This document shows positions 38,745 to 49,679 of a stretch of 64,000 nucleotides of DNA, piece by piece. Below the pieces are notes generated by a model that saw nothing but the letters and a program-made list of their open reading frames with translations, was not told where the DNA came from and ran no database searches. Source of the DNA: Trichomonas tenax (lineage: Eukaryota > Parabasalia > Trichomonadida > Trichomonadidae). How positions within the stretch are numbered: position 1 is the first letter of the stretch; each line of letters opens with the position of its first letter. The DNA lies in contig JALKBU010000160.1 of the NCBI GenBank assembly GCA_023091735.1, positions 1 to 64,000 of the forward strand. The letters run 5' to 3'. A program made the translations under genes and the position numbers.

Positions 38745-40634
38745 ATGCCGAAAGTCAACTTAAACAAGAGCTCGAAGAGAAAAGAGGGAGACTTTAAGCA
38801 TAGAAAGAGTACCCTTGGAAGGGGCAAGCACCAGCATCTCAGTCATACGAAAATTGACCTCAGAACAGCAAAAATCAAATTATTGAAGGATGCGAGATTC
38901 GAAAACACAGAAGTTGTCAACGAGGGACCGACAATAGAGCAGCTGAACAATCTAATCAACATGACAAATCACGACACAGAGAAGAAAATTGTTCAAGGAT
39001 TTTCAGGAATTCAAACAATCATCACGAAATCTCCGGGTTTGTTTGTACAGAACTCAGGCACTATCATTTCAGCAATTATGAGAAAATATAACTCATCATC
39101 TGAAGAAGTCCGAAAAGTTACGCAAAATCTCATTCAAATGATCTTCAATCGCTTCAATGATATCATGTTACCTGTAGTTCCAACGATTTGCAGATATATT
39201 TCCGTTTTTTCTGTTGCAAATAGCGAAATCAGCAAAAATGTAGCTGCAAATTTACTCGATAGAGTCTCAACACTTCATAACTTACAACCTATATTCCCAT
39301 TATTCCAAATATTCCCACAGCTTGTCAAATCATCACCAAATCCAAAAGTTTTCACGATTATGATAAAGCCAATGACAAAAATCATCCGTATTTTCGCATC
39401 AAAACGCAAATATCTCCCATCAGAATCACATTCTTCACTTAATTTCCCAGTTCTCTTTCCAAAGGATAATTCGACATTTTCAAAGCGCTTTTCAAGCAAT
39501 TGCATCTTAACGCAAGATATATTATACATGATTGAAGATATGCTCCATGAATTAGTGTTAATTCTTCCAAAAATTCAATTTGATGATGCACACGATGCTC
39601 TCATTGAACTTTGTGGATTCCTCACAGAGTTAAACATGTTGAATCCGATCGAAAACATCGAACCGTTTGTAGAATTCGTCCGCAAATGCGGATGGCCATT
39701 TGATAACGTCAATGTTAAGAGAAACATCCAAGTTGCGAAGTTTTTGGCAATTGATCCTTCCAGCTTCGATGTTGTTCGTGAATATTTGTCAGAAGTGAAA
39801 GGATCAGGAACTCTCTTAGCTATTGTTGGAGGAACACCATCACCAGGCTGCCTTGATGATGCTGATCCTCTCGAGTTATGCTCTGTTGTAATTGCTCGTA
39901 AAATGCAGCCAATAGCATTCAAGAAGCTTATCAATTACTACATTGATGAAGAGCATCCATCAAAGAAAGTCCTGATGAAACTCATCGAGCTCGAAAAGCC
40001 TGAAGATTACCAGCAAGATTTATTCAGACTGATCGAAAAGAAACTTGTTAGAACAGTTATTGTCGAAAACAAGGAACAAGAAGCAGAAAAGAATGAAAGC
40101 GAACAACCAAGTTCTGAAAAGATGATCAAATTAGGCAATGCACCAGAAAACACAACAGAAAGCAAGCAAGAGGAAAATGAAAAGCAGATTTCAATTCAAG
40201 TTGTTGCAGCAGAAGAGAATGAAATACATTCAGACGCCGAAGAGGAAGAGATGAATGAAGAACAACTTAAGCAATTCGTTGTTTCAGAAAAAGAGAGAGA
40301 AAGACAAGGATATATTGTTCTTTTGATTGCATCATGCCAGCAATTGCAGAAGGAATTCTTTAAAGACTTAGTTGAGTTCCTTTCACGCAAGGAGAAGGAT
40401 GGATCTTACTTTGTTCCAGATGAAATTGCAGAATCCATTGCACAAGCAATTGGAACTGGAAGAAAATCGAAGATTGCTTTTATTCTTTCGTTCCTTTATT
40501 CTCTTGGCACACGCAGACCAAAACTTCGCCCATCAATCAGTCGCTCTGTAACATTTATGGCTGGCTATGCGAGAGATGCTGAAGAAGCAAAGATTTGTAA
40601 GAAATTAGATTTGAACACTTGGACTCTTAACTGA
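38745..40634 (+). CDS. IPI1/TEX10-like pre-rRNA processing protein
   Basis: 629 residues. The basic N-terminus (KRKEGDFKHRKSTLGRGK) followed by THTKIDLRTAKIKL-like sequence has the composition and order of the IPI1/TEX10 leader. After it come helical HEAT-like repeats (about 60-440). An acidic linker sits near 440-505 (EEEEMNEEQLKQF) and a last helical block closes the protein. IPI1/TEX10 belongs to the Rix1 complex, which acts on pre-60S particles in nucleolus and nucleoplasm. The match is by eye to the N-terminal pattern and repeat build, so another HEAT-repeat nucleolar factor remains possible. No frame break. Confidence 0.65.
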   Translation: MPKVNLNKSSKRKEGDFKHRKSTLGRGKHQHLSHTKIDLRTAKIKLLKDARFENTEVVNEGPTIEQLNNLINMTNHDTEKKIVQGFSGIQTIITKSPGLFVQNSGTIISAIMRKYNSSSEEVRKVTQNLIQMIFNRFNDIMLPVVPTICRYISVFSVANSEISKNVAANLLDRVSTLHNLQPIFPLFQIFPQLVKSSPNPKVFTIMIKPMTKIIRIFASKRKYLPSESHSSLNFPVLFPKDNSTFSKRFSSNCILTQDILYMIEDMLHELVLILPKIQFDDAHDALIELCGFLTELNMLNPIENIEPFVEFVRKCGWPFDNVNVKRNIQVAKFLAIDPSSFDVVREYLSEVKGSGTLLAIVGGTPSPGCLDDADPLELCSVVIARKMQPIAFKKLINYYIDEEHPSKKVLMKLIELEKPEDYQQDLFRLIEKKLVRTVIVENKEQEAEKNESEQPSSEKMIKLGNAPENTTESKQEENEKQISIQVVAAEENEIHSDAEEEEMNEEQLKQFVVSEKERERQGYIVLLIASCQQLQKEFFKDLVEFLSRKEKDGSYFVPDEIAESIAQAIGTGRKSKIAFILSFLYSLGTRRPKLRPSISRSVTFMAGYARDAEEAKICKKLDLNTWTLN

Positions 40635-40675
40635 GTCTATTTATTTTATTTATAGAGTAAATATTATCTTTTGTT

Positions 40676-40891
40676 TTATAAAAAAAAGACTCTAAGAAGA
40701 GCAAATGGAGAATCGGCATATTTGCCTAGCAAAGCATTTGATAATTCAAGTAACAAATTTTTAGAAACTGTGACATTATTGCCATTGCTCAACTGATTAT
40801 ACAGAAATGAAGATACATCATTATATAATTCAACGTCAAGACCTAATGAATATTGTAAATTAGTTGATCGGATAAGCTGAGTGATAAACAT
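40676..40891 (-). CDS. Short hypothetical ORF (71 aa), probably a fragment
   Basis: An ATG-started frame with protein-like helical composition (LDVELYNDVSSFLYNQL; NLLLELSNALLG). It starts 42 bp after the stop of the IPI1-like gene in convergent orientation. No initiator is seen and no family is recognised. It may be the leftover end of a larger gene. Confidence 0.3.
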   Translation of the reverse strand: MFITQLIRSTNLQYSLGLDVELYNDVSSFLYNQLSNGNNVTVSKNLLLELSNALLGKYADSPFALLRVFFL

Positions 40892-41792
40892 CGTTGATCG
40901 AGTGATTCAAGTTGACTACCTAATGACCACGAATCTCTTTGGTGCAGTAAAAACATTACTATTTATCATCATGCATTAATTCCCATACATAATATCATTA
41001 ATGCACGTAAACTTCAAATATTACATAAATGTTCAATTCGTCGACAATTTTTCCGATCATAATATCTATATCAATCATATAATAGGGAAAAAATACATGC
41101 CTGTATTGGTTTATTAGTTTATGCTTTTAAAAACTTTCTTAGTCTTATTATGGACAAGATTATCAAAGTTTTTTTGGAGAGTTTTTCATGTATCTGGTTC
41201 TGAGTAATTGGGCAATGTTTGAACAAAGGTATCTTGGGTAACCCCACCTAGAAAAAATTTTCACTAATTGTCGCGCAAGAATATCATAAAAATAATGCCT
41301 GTATATGGCTGTGAGGAATAAGGTTAAAATAATTAAGTTAAAAAAATCAGATTAATGTGATGTTTAACAGCTATTGATTCAATATATTTCTATGAAACTC
41401 ATATACATTAATCAATGATACCATTTGTTTGTATTTTCAAAGTTGCTGTTATTATAAAATTGTCAAGTTATTTTTACTATTTGAATAATTTATGAGATAA
41501 TTTACTCTAAACAACTCATTTCATATGACTTAAGATATGAATCAATGGGCTCAGTCGTGAAAATTGTCATGATAAGAAATCAATCTCACGGTACAAACGG
41601 AATCTAAACCTCATAATGCAGGCCCATACTCCTTTATATGTATCGGTTCGATAGGATTTTGTTTAATTTTTCCAAAAATTTTGAAGTTTGCTGAAGGTAG
41701 AGATTAAAAAATCAACAAAAATAAAAAAGATGATAAAAGCCGTTTTCGTGCAAGTGCACCCTTAACATGAAAAATAAAATCAGGCAAAAAAA
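40892..41792. other. Intergenic, no supported gene
   Basis: 900 bp of AT-rich DNA with only short frames. The CSN6-like gene follows without a clear TCA(C/T)T(A/T) initiator in its last 60 bases. Confidence 0.5.
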
Positions 41793-42557
41793 ATGAAAGT
41801 ATTTTTTCATCCACATGCATTGCTTCAGATATCAGATCACTTCGACAGATCACAGTACATGAAGAAGGAAATCAAATATCTTTGCGGTGTTGTTTACGGA
41901 TATCAAGAGAGATCTTCCGTTGATATGACTTCTACTGTCGAAGTGTTGGCAGAAGAAGCAGATGGAAAGCTCAAAATCAATAAGGATTCGTTTGATCCGC
42001 AACATGAGCACCATTTAAAGATTTATCCAGAAGAAAATCCAGTTGCTTAGTATTCGTGCCAAAAACTCAGTGAAACAGAGATACTCATGCTCAGTGATGC
42101 ATTTAAAGAGCTTTTTACGGTTTATGCGCGAATTGACTTTGGTGTTGATGATGAAAAACATCCAATTTCAGTTTTCTTGCCACAGGAAGACGGCTCATGG
42201 GCACAGTCGGAGTATTCATACAGATCTGAGGTGCCAGAAAGAATTTCTGTAATTCATCTTCAATCTGATGGGAAGGCAGAGAATAGAATTGGTTTCACTA
42301 AAACAGCGTTCAGTGTGTTAAGAAGCAACATAGAAATCATTATGCAATACCTTGAAGATATTCAATCAGGAAAGAAAGAATTCAATTGTCAACTTGTGCG
42401 TGATTGTGCTACAGTTGCTAAATGGTGGAAGCGCAGCCATATGACTAAGAAACCAAAGCAAATGTTTGTTTCTGGTCAATATGCATATCTCGCGGGAATT
42501 CTTGCTGAAACAATGGTTGAAATGGAACGCAAATACCAATCTAATGCGCAGAAATGA
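41793..42557 (+). CDS. CSN6-like MPN-domain protein with in-frame TAG
   Basis: A 255-codon frame, interrupted only by TAG at 42048-42050. The N-terminal part is an MPN domain without the JAMM metal motif (FFHPHALLQISDHFDRSQ; CGVVYGYQE). The part after TAG carries the rest of the domain and helical tail (LMLSDAFKELF; ISVFLPQ; AKWWKRSHMTKK). The pattern fits COP9 signalosome subunit 6 best; RPN8 and eIF3f/h are the alternatives. In the family the interrupted position falls at the conserved Trp-Tyr pair, and here the codon before Tyr-Ser is TAG, one base from TGG. No other lesion is visible, so this is a very young pseudogene, a strain variant, a sequence error or a readthrough gene. Confidence 0.65.
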
Positions 42558-42922
42558 TTGTAGCCATATTGTAATGTTTATTTAGTAATAAAAATTGAAA
42601 TTTAAATTTAATATTTTCAATATATTCAATGTATCATCAAATTAGAAGTTCCTAACAAATAGAATCAAGAATACATATTACGGATAATATTTGCATGAGA
42701 ATTGAGTGATTTCGAAAAATAACTCCTTTTTCATTGATACAAGGGTCTATAAGATTTTGTTGGAACTAAAACAGAACATGGCAATGCTGAAAATACTTTT
42801 CTAAATGCAACTCAGGTGAACTACAATTGTTATCACTAATAATAAATTATTGCAAGAAGAAACTTGATGTTTAAATCTAAATTAATAAATAAAATTTACT
42901 CTATCTTATATGAACAATAAAA

Positions 42923-43759
42923 TTAGTACTTTGCAATGACGTATGTCAAACAGCAGTAAATGATTATTCCTGCGATGTATGCAGTATATAGGGCTTTCCT
43001 TTGGGATAAGTTTCGCCAGTTTATCGCTTCATCAAAGTCAGGGAATTCCATGTAATTGCAGAAAGAATGTAACAAAATGCATGTAAGCAAACCATGTGTT
43101 TTAACCCAGCAAAAACTTGTCCAGAACCCAAACAATGACGTGAAACCAACCTGCACTAAGCAGATCAATAACTTCCTCTTCCATGGATCGTTCATTTCGA
43201 AGAAATGGTGGAAGTGAGCAAGTCCGAAGAGAAGTGGACTCAAAAAGATGATCTTTGTTGGTGATATTTCGGCTTTTTCCCAAATATTTCCATTGCAAAA
43301 CCTGTATAGTACCTCTTCTAGCACAGGAGCAACGATTGTTTCTTTAATTGGAAAATCATGAATTAAATCATGTAAAAATTTTTGCATAAATCTCTCTTTT
43401 TCCTTGTAATACTTGCATCTGTCGTCAAAAATGAAATAGTATTGCAGCATTGGACCAATAAATAATGCAACTGTTGAAATTATGAATAAAGTCGAACAAA
43501 CAGTATCTCCGAATACATAAATTGGTTTGATAGCGTCAAAGTATACTAATAGAAGGATATTAATGAATGCAACTAATGATATTATTGAAATTCTGTATTT
43601 TGTTTTAGGAATCTTAGGCGCGATATATTTCTGAAGATAGAACAGAGAAATAAAAGTTAATGTACTTATGATAGTGATCAAAACTGCAGTTAGTTTAGAA
43701 ATCATCAATGCATAAAATGTTTCTGACAAGTAAATTAACTTTTGACATTTTACAATCAT
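42923..43759 (-). CDS. RCE1: CAAX prenyl protease 2 (RCE1 type)
   Basis: 278 residues with about seven hydrophobic spans. The glutamate motif LEEVLYR is near residues 145-151. FGLAHFHHFFE near 178-188 supplies the catalytic histidine, and a later histidine lies in LLHSFCNYMEFPD. These mark the ABI/CPBP family, and the arrangement fits RCE1. The enzyme removes the last three residues of prenylated CAAX proteins such as Ras/Rho GTPases at the ER membrane. The start could also be the Met at residue 19, directly before the first span; neither has a textbook initiator. Confidence 0.88.
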   Translation of the reverse strand: MIVKCQKLIYLSETFYALMISKLTAVLITIISTLTFISLFYLQKYIAPKIPKTKYRISIISLVAFINILLLVYFDAIKPIYVFGDTVCSTLFIISTVALFIGPMLQYYFIFDDRCKYYKEKERFMQKFLHDLIHDFPIKETIVAPVLEEVLYRFCNGNIWEKAEISPTKIIFLSPLLFGLAHFHHFFEMNDPWKRKLLICLVQVGFTSLFGFWTSFCWVKTHGLLTCILLHSFCNYMEFPDFDEAINWRNLSQRKALYTAYIAGIIIYCCLTYVIAKY

Positions 43760-43955
43760 AAACTTTTATCAATGCATTGTTTTGAGCATCAAGGTGTTGA
43801 AGCATATAGATTCTTTCCAAAAATTGTTAGATCGTCATTGTTGACAATCTTAGGATCTTCTCTTTTATGATAATATGTGCTGATGAAATTTGATGACAGA
43901 AAATGTCAATGTTGTTCTAAGACAGTTGTTTAAATAATATATAAATACAGACAAT

Positions 43956-46181
43956 TTATAAGTAAGCATGACCAAACATAGTCTTAATCCAAATTGATGG
44001 ACCATAGGGATCATCCCAACTGATCATAGTATCAAGTTGAGCCTTCTGAAATGTGTTGATCTTAAATTCTAATATTTCAAACAAAGCTTTGTTGACATTA
44101 AGATCTTTAAATCCCGTTAGTTGAATGATATTCTCAACTGCGCGTTTAATGCAGTACTTTATATCATCAGGGAATTTAGAAAAATTCTCAATAAGCTTCG
44201 ATATGTATTGCACTGAACTTTTCGGTGAGTTAATTGCGAAGAAGCGCATCAAGAAGTAAAATCCGAGATCTCTTGAATACTCTGCTCTCAAGCTATCAGC
44301 GATTAATTCTAAGTTCTTCATGACAGGAGCCAATTTGTTGAATCCTGGAATAAAAGCAAACAACAAGAGAATACGATATGTCTTCCTATTGTTCGTTTGA
44401 GGAGAGTTGATGAACTTGTCAACAATAAACAATAACTGAACTGGATCATCAGATAAACATTTCAAGATTTCATAGCATAAGTAAAAGATTGCTGGCAGCT
44501 CTGATGACATTGAGTTCAACACAAGTTCACCTATGAGATCTCTGTTTGCTTTATAATATGCAATAAATTCTGGATTTCTACTCCTCAGGAGTCCAAGTGC
44601 GCATGATAATGCACCAGGAACCACTCTTGGATAAAGTTCGTGACGACTGAAGAAGATGAACTCTGCAGGAAGAATCTTTGGAATAAGGAGATATCTGATC
44701 ATCTCAGGATATAAAGCAAACTTGTTTAAGTATGAAGTTCTTTCATTAAAATGCTCTATCGTTGATAAAACTTCCAGAGCGAATGAAACATCGATTGTTT
44801 CAGAAGGATATTTCGTGAAATAGTTAATCACAAATAAGAAATATGATTCGAAGTTCCTGGCATTGAGATTCTTTGCAAGTTCTTTGAACATGTACGGAAC
44901 AAATGATTGCACTTCTTGTGAATTTTCATTAATCATTATATAATGCGAAGGACGATTTATATTGAATGATATTTTTGAATCCTGCAACATCGAAGAGATT
45001 TCTTGTATTCTGACTGTAATTGTGCCTTCAACGAAGAGCATTGACACGAATTGGAAGAATTTACGAAGAATTTCTTTGCAATCTTTTAATAAATCGTAAA
45101 AAACTGGTGTTTGACAATTCTGGAATGATGCAATGAACAAGCAAATGTATGATTGTCGAAGAGCAATTGATGAATTCGAGAAAACTAATTTTCTGATATT
45201 ATTAAAATATTCGTGAAGAATTGGAGCTTTAATGAAATGTCTGAGTATCAGTAAGTAGAGATCTCTTGCTGACTCACTTAAAGCAAGCGAATGAAGACAT
45301 CTGTTTGTGAGTTCAAATTGTTTTTCTGCTTCACTTTCTTGAGCGAAAGGAAATGGGCACATGAATGATAGAATGAAATCTTGAACATATGGTGCATAGC
45401 TAGTTAACATACCATAAGGAATTCTCTGATTAATTTCTAATATCACTGAAAGTGGGGGTAAATCGCTAATAGAGAGATTATAGGACTTCTCTTCGAACAA
45501 AAAGAAGAAAGCAAATGGATTATAGCACAAAATTCGAGCGCATTTCTCTGTAACTAACCTTTGCAATTTTTCTGATTGATATGAAACAGCATTAATAAGT
45601 GAAGCAATGAACTTACACGTGTGAAAATAGAACTGTACGTTAGGTATCGTTCTCATTGTCGATATAACAAACTGAATTCCTTCGATACAATTATCAAATG
45701 CTTGAATTAGATCATTTTCTGTAACATTTGGCCTTATTATTATACTTAAACTTGTATACATTCGTAATATTGAGTCTTTGATGATTGGAAACGCTTTAAA
45801 AAGCATATTTAGAATTTTCTCAGTAACAGTGTGTTTTTGTTCAAGAAAATAAATCGCCAAAGCAATAAAAAGCGATCGTGTTAAATCGTCGGACGAAATT
45901 TCTTTGATTAAAGCAACAATTGGCATTATATCGAATTTTGCGACTTCTTCTTCAGGAATTGATGGTGCAATTAGGGCGTAATCGTATAACTCTATAGAAA
46001 TCGATTCGTTTTTGACAGTATTATTCTTTATTCTTTGATATAAATCGTCAAATAATTGCAAATGTTCTGTATATGTTAAATTTTGTGATTTCTCAACAAT
46101 TTTGTATTTAGACTTCATAGAGAGGAGAAGATCCGCTTTATATTTATTCACCTCTTCTTGAAACCTCAGATAAGAACTCAT
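43956..46181 (-). CDS. Large helical protein, unknown function
   Basis: 741 residues, almost all predicted helix, with short hydrophobic helical units reminiscent of HEAT/ARM repeats but no clear repeat signature. The first 60 residues are charged (RFQEEVNKYKADLLLSMKSK). No signal peptide, membrane span or catalytic motif is seen. The same style of long helical hypothetical protein is common in trichomonads. It lies between the RCE1 and glycosyltransferase genes on the same strand, 200-250 bp apart, which does not suggest co-transcription. Confidence 0.75.
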   Translation of the reverse strand: MSSYLRFQEEVNKYKADLLLSMKSKYKIVEKSQNLTYTEHLQLFDDLYQRIKNNTVKNESISIELYDYALIAPSIPEEEVAKFDIMPIVALIKEISSDDLTRSLFIALAIYFLEQKHTVTEKILNMLFKAFPIIKDSILRMYTSLSIIIRPNVTENDLIQAFDNCIEGIQFVISTMRTIPNVQFYFHTCKFIASLINAVSYQSEKLQRLVTEKCARILCYNPFAFFFLFEEKSYNLSISDLPPLSVILEINQRIPYGMLTSYAPYVQDFILSFMCPFPFAQESEAEKQFELTNRCLHSLALSESARDLYLLILRHFIKAPILHEYFNNIRKLVFSNSSIALRQSYICLFIASFQNCQTPVFYDLLKDCKEILRKFFQFVSMLFVEGTITVRIQEISSMLQDSKISFNINRPSHYIMINENSQEVQSFVPYMFKELAKNLNARNFESYFLFVINYFTKYPSETIDVSFALEVLSTIEHFNERTSYLNKFALYPEMIRYLLIPKILPAEFIFFSRHELYPRVVPGALSCALGLLRSRNPEFIAYYKANRDLIGELVLNSMSSELPAIFYLCYEILKCLSDDPVQLLFIVDKFINSPQTNNRKTYRILLLFAFIPGFNKLAPVMKNLELIADSLRAEYSRDLGFYFLMRFFAINSPKSSVQYISKLIENFSKFPDDIKYCIKRAVENIIQLTGFKDLNVNKALFEILEFKINTFQKAQLDTMISWDDPYGPSIWIKTMFGHAYL

Positions 46182-46432
46182 TTATAATTCTACTAATGTA
46201 AAGTTAATATTTGACATGTAAATTGTTTTATAATAATGAATTTTGACATATAAACACAATCTTATAATAGAAAAGTTTGTGACCAATATTGTTTCAATTT
46301 CTTAAAAGGAATTATAATCTATCTAGAACCAACATACTCAGGTCAGCCATTGCATGCTTCCATTAATGATTAGTCATGAAAGATTAAAATTCAACAAATT
46401 TCTATTTACACAAACAATGAAATACATTATCT

Positions 46433-48388
46433 CTATAGCTTCAAAGTGAACTCATATTTAGATCCTGGACAGTATTCGTGAAGGATCTTTGTATATTTCC
46501 AATTTCTATTATATTGATGAATTAAAAGCGGTTTCGTTCCAGTCTTCCTGTGGATAATCTTTCCGAGTGCTGGGTTGTCGTATCCTCTAACATCAGCAGC
46601 GATTGATGGATAATGAGAAACTGGTGATGATGTCAAATTCCATTCGATTCCGAGATAACTAAACTGACCGGTGTAGTACAAATGGTTAAGAATGACTTGG
46701 TCTGAAGATCTCACTTTGAAATTCGGTCCATACACTGCTATCTCCATCTCACAGATAGCTTTCATGTGGGCAGCACTTCCAACGAAAAAGCCTGAATTGA
46801 TCGATGCTTCATGTCTATGTTTCATCCATTTCCAGCCAGCGAGTTTTCTTGCTCTAACGTAGACCCATCTGTTGAACATATCTCCTTTCTCTGTACCTGC
46901 AGTAACAGTGTTCTTCGATATCTCTTCCGTGAAAGGATCTCCTTGGAAGAAAGTATCAAAAAGATCGTTATACATAACTCTATCGAAGTATTCCGGATAA
47001 GTGCTCAACATATCAAAAATCAAGGGGAATCTTGTCTTTCTCTTCAGCAAGAAGTGGAAATTCTTGAAATCTGGAATGTCTACAACAACAACTTGACATT
47101 TCTTTAATATTGAAGCGAGTCTTGGTGAATGTTCATCTTGACTTGTGAACATAACAATTCTCGCTTTAGATCCTGTTGATCTTAATGTTCTTACAAAGAA
47201 TTCTATCTCTGAATCACGCTTTCCAAATCCTGTAACAACAATGGTATCATTGTAATTAGAATTGGACCTGTATTTCCCTATAGTTCCCGTGAAATTGCAG
47301 AAATCGCATTCAGAGAAATCAGGAACTTTCGCAAGTTTTGGCTGCAAATCTTTGAGCCACGTTGATGTATAGTTAATAAATGGGGTGTGCATTATATAGG
47401 GCTCCATGGACACATACGCATTGATCTCGTTATCTGAGAAAGACTTAAGTAGAAGCATCAATAAATGAACTAAATATATGACGAAAATAATTGCTGTTAT
47501 GGACTTTGCTCTTTGTTCTGGTTGCTTGTGAACTGTATTCGTGTATACGAAAATAGCAACCAAGAACAGTTTGAGAATTAGCAATGAATATTCGTAATTT
47601 TCAGGGATTAATAATCGAAATACATCAAACAAATAATATTGTGTTAAAGTCTGAGAATGGTTGTCTCTGACAATCATCAGATTCAAAAATATGAATGCAA
47701 CGATTCCATTCAAAGAGTATAACGAACCAGCAAAATATATTAAAGTAAATATACAAAATTTCCTAATTTCTATATTGGAAGTGTTGAGAACGTAGAAAGT
47801 TAATACTGATAAATATACGGAAATGTCGTATAAGTTGTATAATTGACAAAATATCGTCAATGATAAAGAAAATAACAAAGCAGATGAAAATTTTCGCTTG
47901 GTTAAAATTATTTGCGAGAAAATAGAAATGAAGAACAAAGCTTTGATTTCAATACTTAATGTATAATAAATTTGTATCAAAAGTTCGTCATTTTCTTTAA
48001 ATTCGCTAACAACTTTGAATGAAACATCTAAGTCCTCGGATTTTTTGATTCTGTTCGTATCAATATAAAATTTTTCAACGCGATGAAATAATTCTTCTCT
48101 ATAAACCATTTCTTGGCCTTGAAACTGGTCCACGAAGAAAACTATGTCTTTGTTGATAACAGGACGCATCGAAATTTCGATATTTTTGTTTTGTTTGATT
48201 TCAGGAACTTGAATGTGAATCAATTGAGACATCATTGATGAAGGATGGCTTTTATCTATGTCTGCCTTCACCTTTATTGAGTACGAAGTCGCAAGTAAAG
48301 GCAGAAATAAAAACCATCCATTCATCAAAATTTTGTCAGAGGTCATTCCACTCCCAAAAAATAATATTTTTAAAATTTTATTAAGCAA
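46433..48388 (-). CDS. Multi-span membrane protein with a glycosyltransferase domain
   Basis: 651 residues in three parts. A signal anchor (about 20-38, GWFLFLPLLATSYSI) is followed by a lumenal beta-like segment. About seven membrane spans lie at 140-330. A soluble C-terminal half (376-640) resembles a nucleotide-sugar transferase: NDTIVVTGFGKRDSEIEFF opens it, with FDRVMYNDLFDTFFQGDPF near 470 as the acidic sugar-nucleotide site, then NSGFFVGSA and SSDQVILN. The last two are common in GT-A enzymes. It probably works in the Golgi or ER on surface glycans. The first ATG is given; the Met at residue 15 gives a better signal sequence. Confidence 0.75.
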   Translation of the reverse strand: MLNKILKILFFGSGMTSDKILMNGWFLFLPLLATSYSIKVKADIDKSHPSSMMSQLIHIQVPEIKQNKNIEISMRPVINKDIVFFVDQFQGQEMVYREELFHRVEKFYIDTNRIKKSEDLDVSFKVVSEFKENDELLIQIYYTLSIEIKALFFISIFSQIILTKRKFSSALLFSLSLTIFCQLYNLYDISVYLSVLTFYVLNTSNIEIRKFCIFTLIYFAGSLYSLNGIVAFIFLNLMIVRDNHSQTLTQYYLFDVFRLLIPENYEYSLLILKLFLVAIFVYTNTVHKQPEQRAKSITAIIFVIYLVHLLMLLLKSFSDNEINAYVSMEPYIMHTPFINYTSTWLKDLQPKLAKVPDFSECDFCNFTGTIGKYRSNSNYNDTIVVTGFGKRDSEIEFFVRTLRSTGSKARIVMFTSQDEHSPRLASILKKCQVVVVDIPDFKNFHFLLKRKTRFPLIFDMLSTYPEYFDRVMYNDLFDTFFQGDPFTEEISKNTVTAGTEKGDMFNRWVYVRARKLAGWKWMKHRHEASINSGFFVGSAAHMKAICEMEIAVYGPNFKVRSSDQVILNHLYYTGQFSYLGIEWNLTSSPVSHYPSIAADVRGYDNPALGKIIHRKTGTKPLLIHQYNRNWKYTKILHEYCPGSKYEFTLKL

Positions 48389-49351
48389 TATAGATTCTCT
48401 ACTGAGAGTACTATCTGATGGAAGAATAAAAATGGGTCAATTTTTCGATTTTTGAATCTGACAGCCAAAAAGTATAGACTCTATATGTTATATAAATTAA
48501 TATTCCAAAGTATCTAAGACAAATAAAAAAATGACGTTTTCTGACACGAGGCCGAAAAATGTTGAATTTACGTGTCAAAATATTTAATTGCATTGTTTTC
48601 TTTGAATTATCATGAAAACATTAGCTATATCTTGTAGCATTATAGTGAAAATCACCTTCTGATTATATGTATAGACTGTGGAAGAATAAAATGAAAAATA
48701 TTGGCAGACAATTTATTGATGGAAACTTAGATAGAAAACTTGAAATTAAATCACATGAAACGATTTTGTGAATATATGATGCCTATATTTGAAGTTTTGA
48801 TGTACTGAAAAAAGACATTTTTTCTTTTATTTTTTATTATTGCTAATTTTTCCAAGAAAGAAAAACGGATTGATGGAATTCTAAATCGATGGATGTCTTT
48901 GATTTTTATAGCAGAAATGATTTATACCAGAAAGAAGTTGATAATTATTTCAAATTTTAAAAATATATTTCAAACATCTTTTCACGATAGTCATTATGCT
49001 ATGATACTTAATGATATTATTGGCACTACCAAATTTAAAATGATTTTCATATTATATGCTAGCTAATTCACAATTCAATTTAAATCTAAGAAATGGTGTG
49101 GAATTCATCGAATTGGTCTTTCAAAAGCCTTTACAGAAGCACAAGAAGGCAGCAGGCACAATGAGAGGAACATCTATAACTTCTGGGCATTGTCACTTTC
49201 AAATATGTTGGAGTTAAATCTATTAGCGACAATGATATTTTGTGGAGCTTCTGTCAAGCTTCTGCTGGACCTTTATTCACATGAATATTTAAGGCAAGAA
49301 CTGATTTGTAGTGAAGATGGAAATATGCATGTAATGTGGGTCGAGCTTGAG
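48389..49351. other. Intergenic, no supported gene
   Basis: About 960 bp. The first 700 bp are AT-rich without features. From about 49080 the base composition becomes less AT-rich and short frames appear on both strands, probably worn gene remains continuous with the relic at 49352-49679. Confidence 0.4.
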
Positions 49352-49679
49352 CTATTGTGCCGCAGTTTGTTGATAATGAGAAACTGAAGACATTGCGAAC
49401 ATGTCATTGCTCATAGCTGGATCATTCTGGTGGAAGATGAAGCTTGTGAATCCAAAAAGTACTGCCCTTGAATGAATAGATTCCCTGGCCTAATCCATCT
49501 CGAGAAAGGTTCATGCAGTTGCGTAATCCATGTGCCTGGATCCTTATGAGGCAGGCGTCGAGTGAGTAAAGTATTTTTCAGTTGTATAAAGTGTGAATCA
49601 AAACGATGTCGGAAGGATCAACCTCTGTGATAGCAGATTTGAGGGTGATTGGCTGTAGATGTGATTGATTGTATTGCAT
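49352..49679 (-). pseudogene. Relic of an unknown protein gene
   Basis: From an ATG at 49679 protein-like sequence runs for 38 codons (HLQPITLKSAITEVDPSDIV), passes one TGA, and continues (RDGLGQGIYSFKGSTFWI). A frameshift near 49430 then leads into an Asn/Met/Ser/Gln-rich part (DPAMSNDMFAMSSVSHYQQ) ending at a TAG. The composition is richer in G+C than the surroundings. The family is not recognised; the tail composition would suit a transcription factor. Confidence 0.35.

Noticed and set aside
49190..49387. 65-codon plus-strand frame near the relic
   Set aside because: It overlaps decayed minus-strand coding sequence and shows no recognisable motif.
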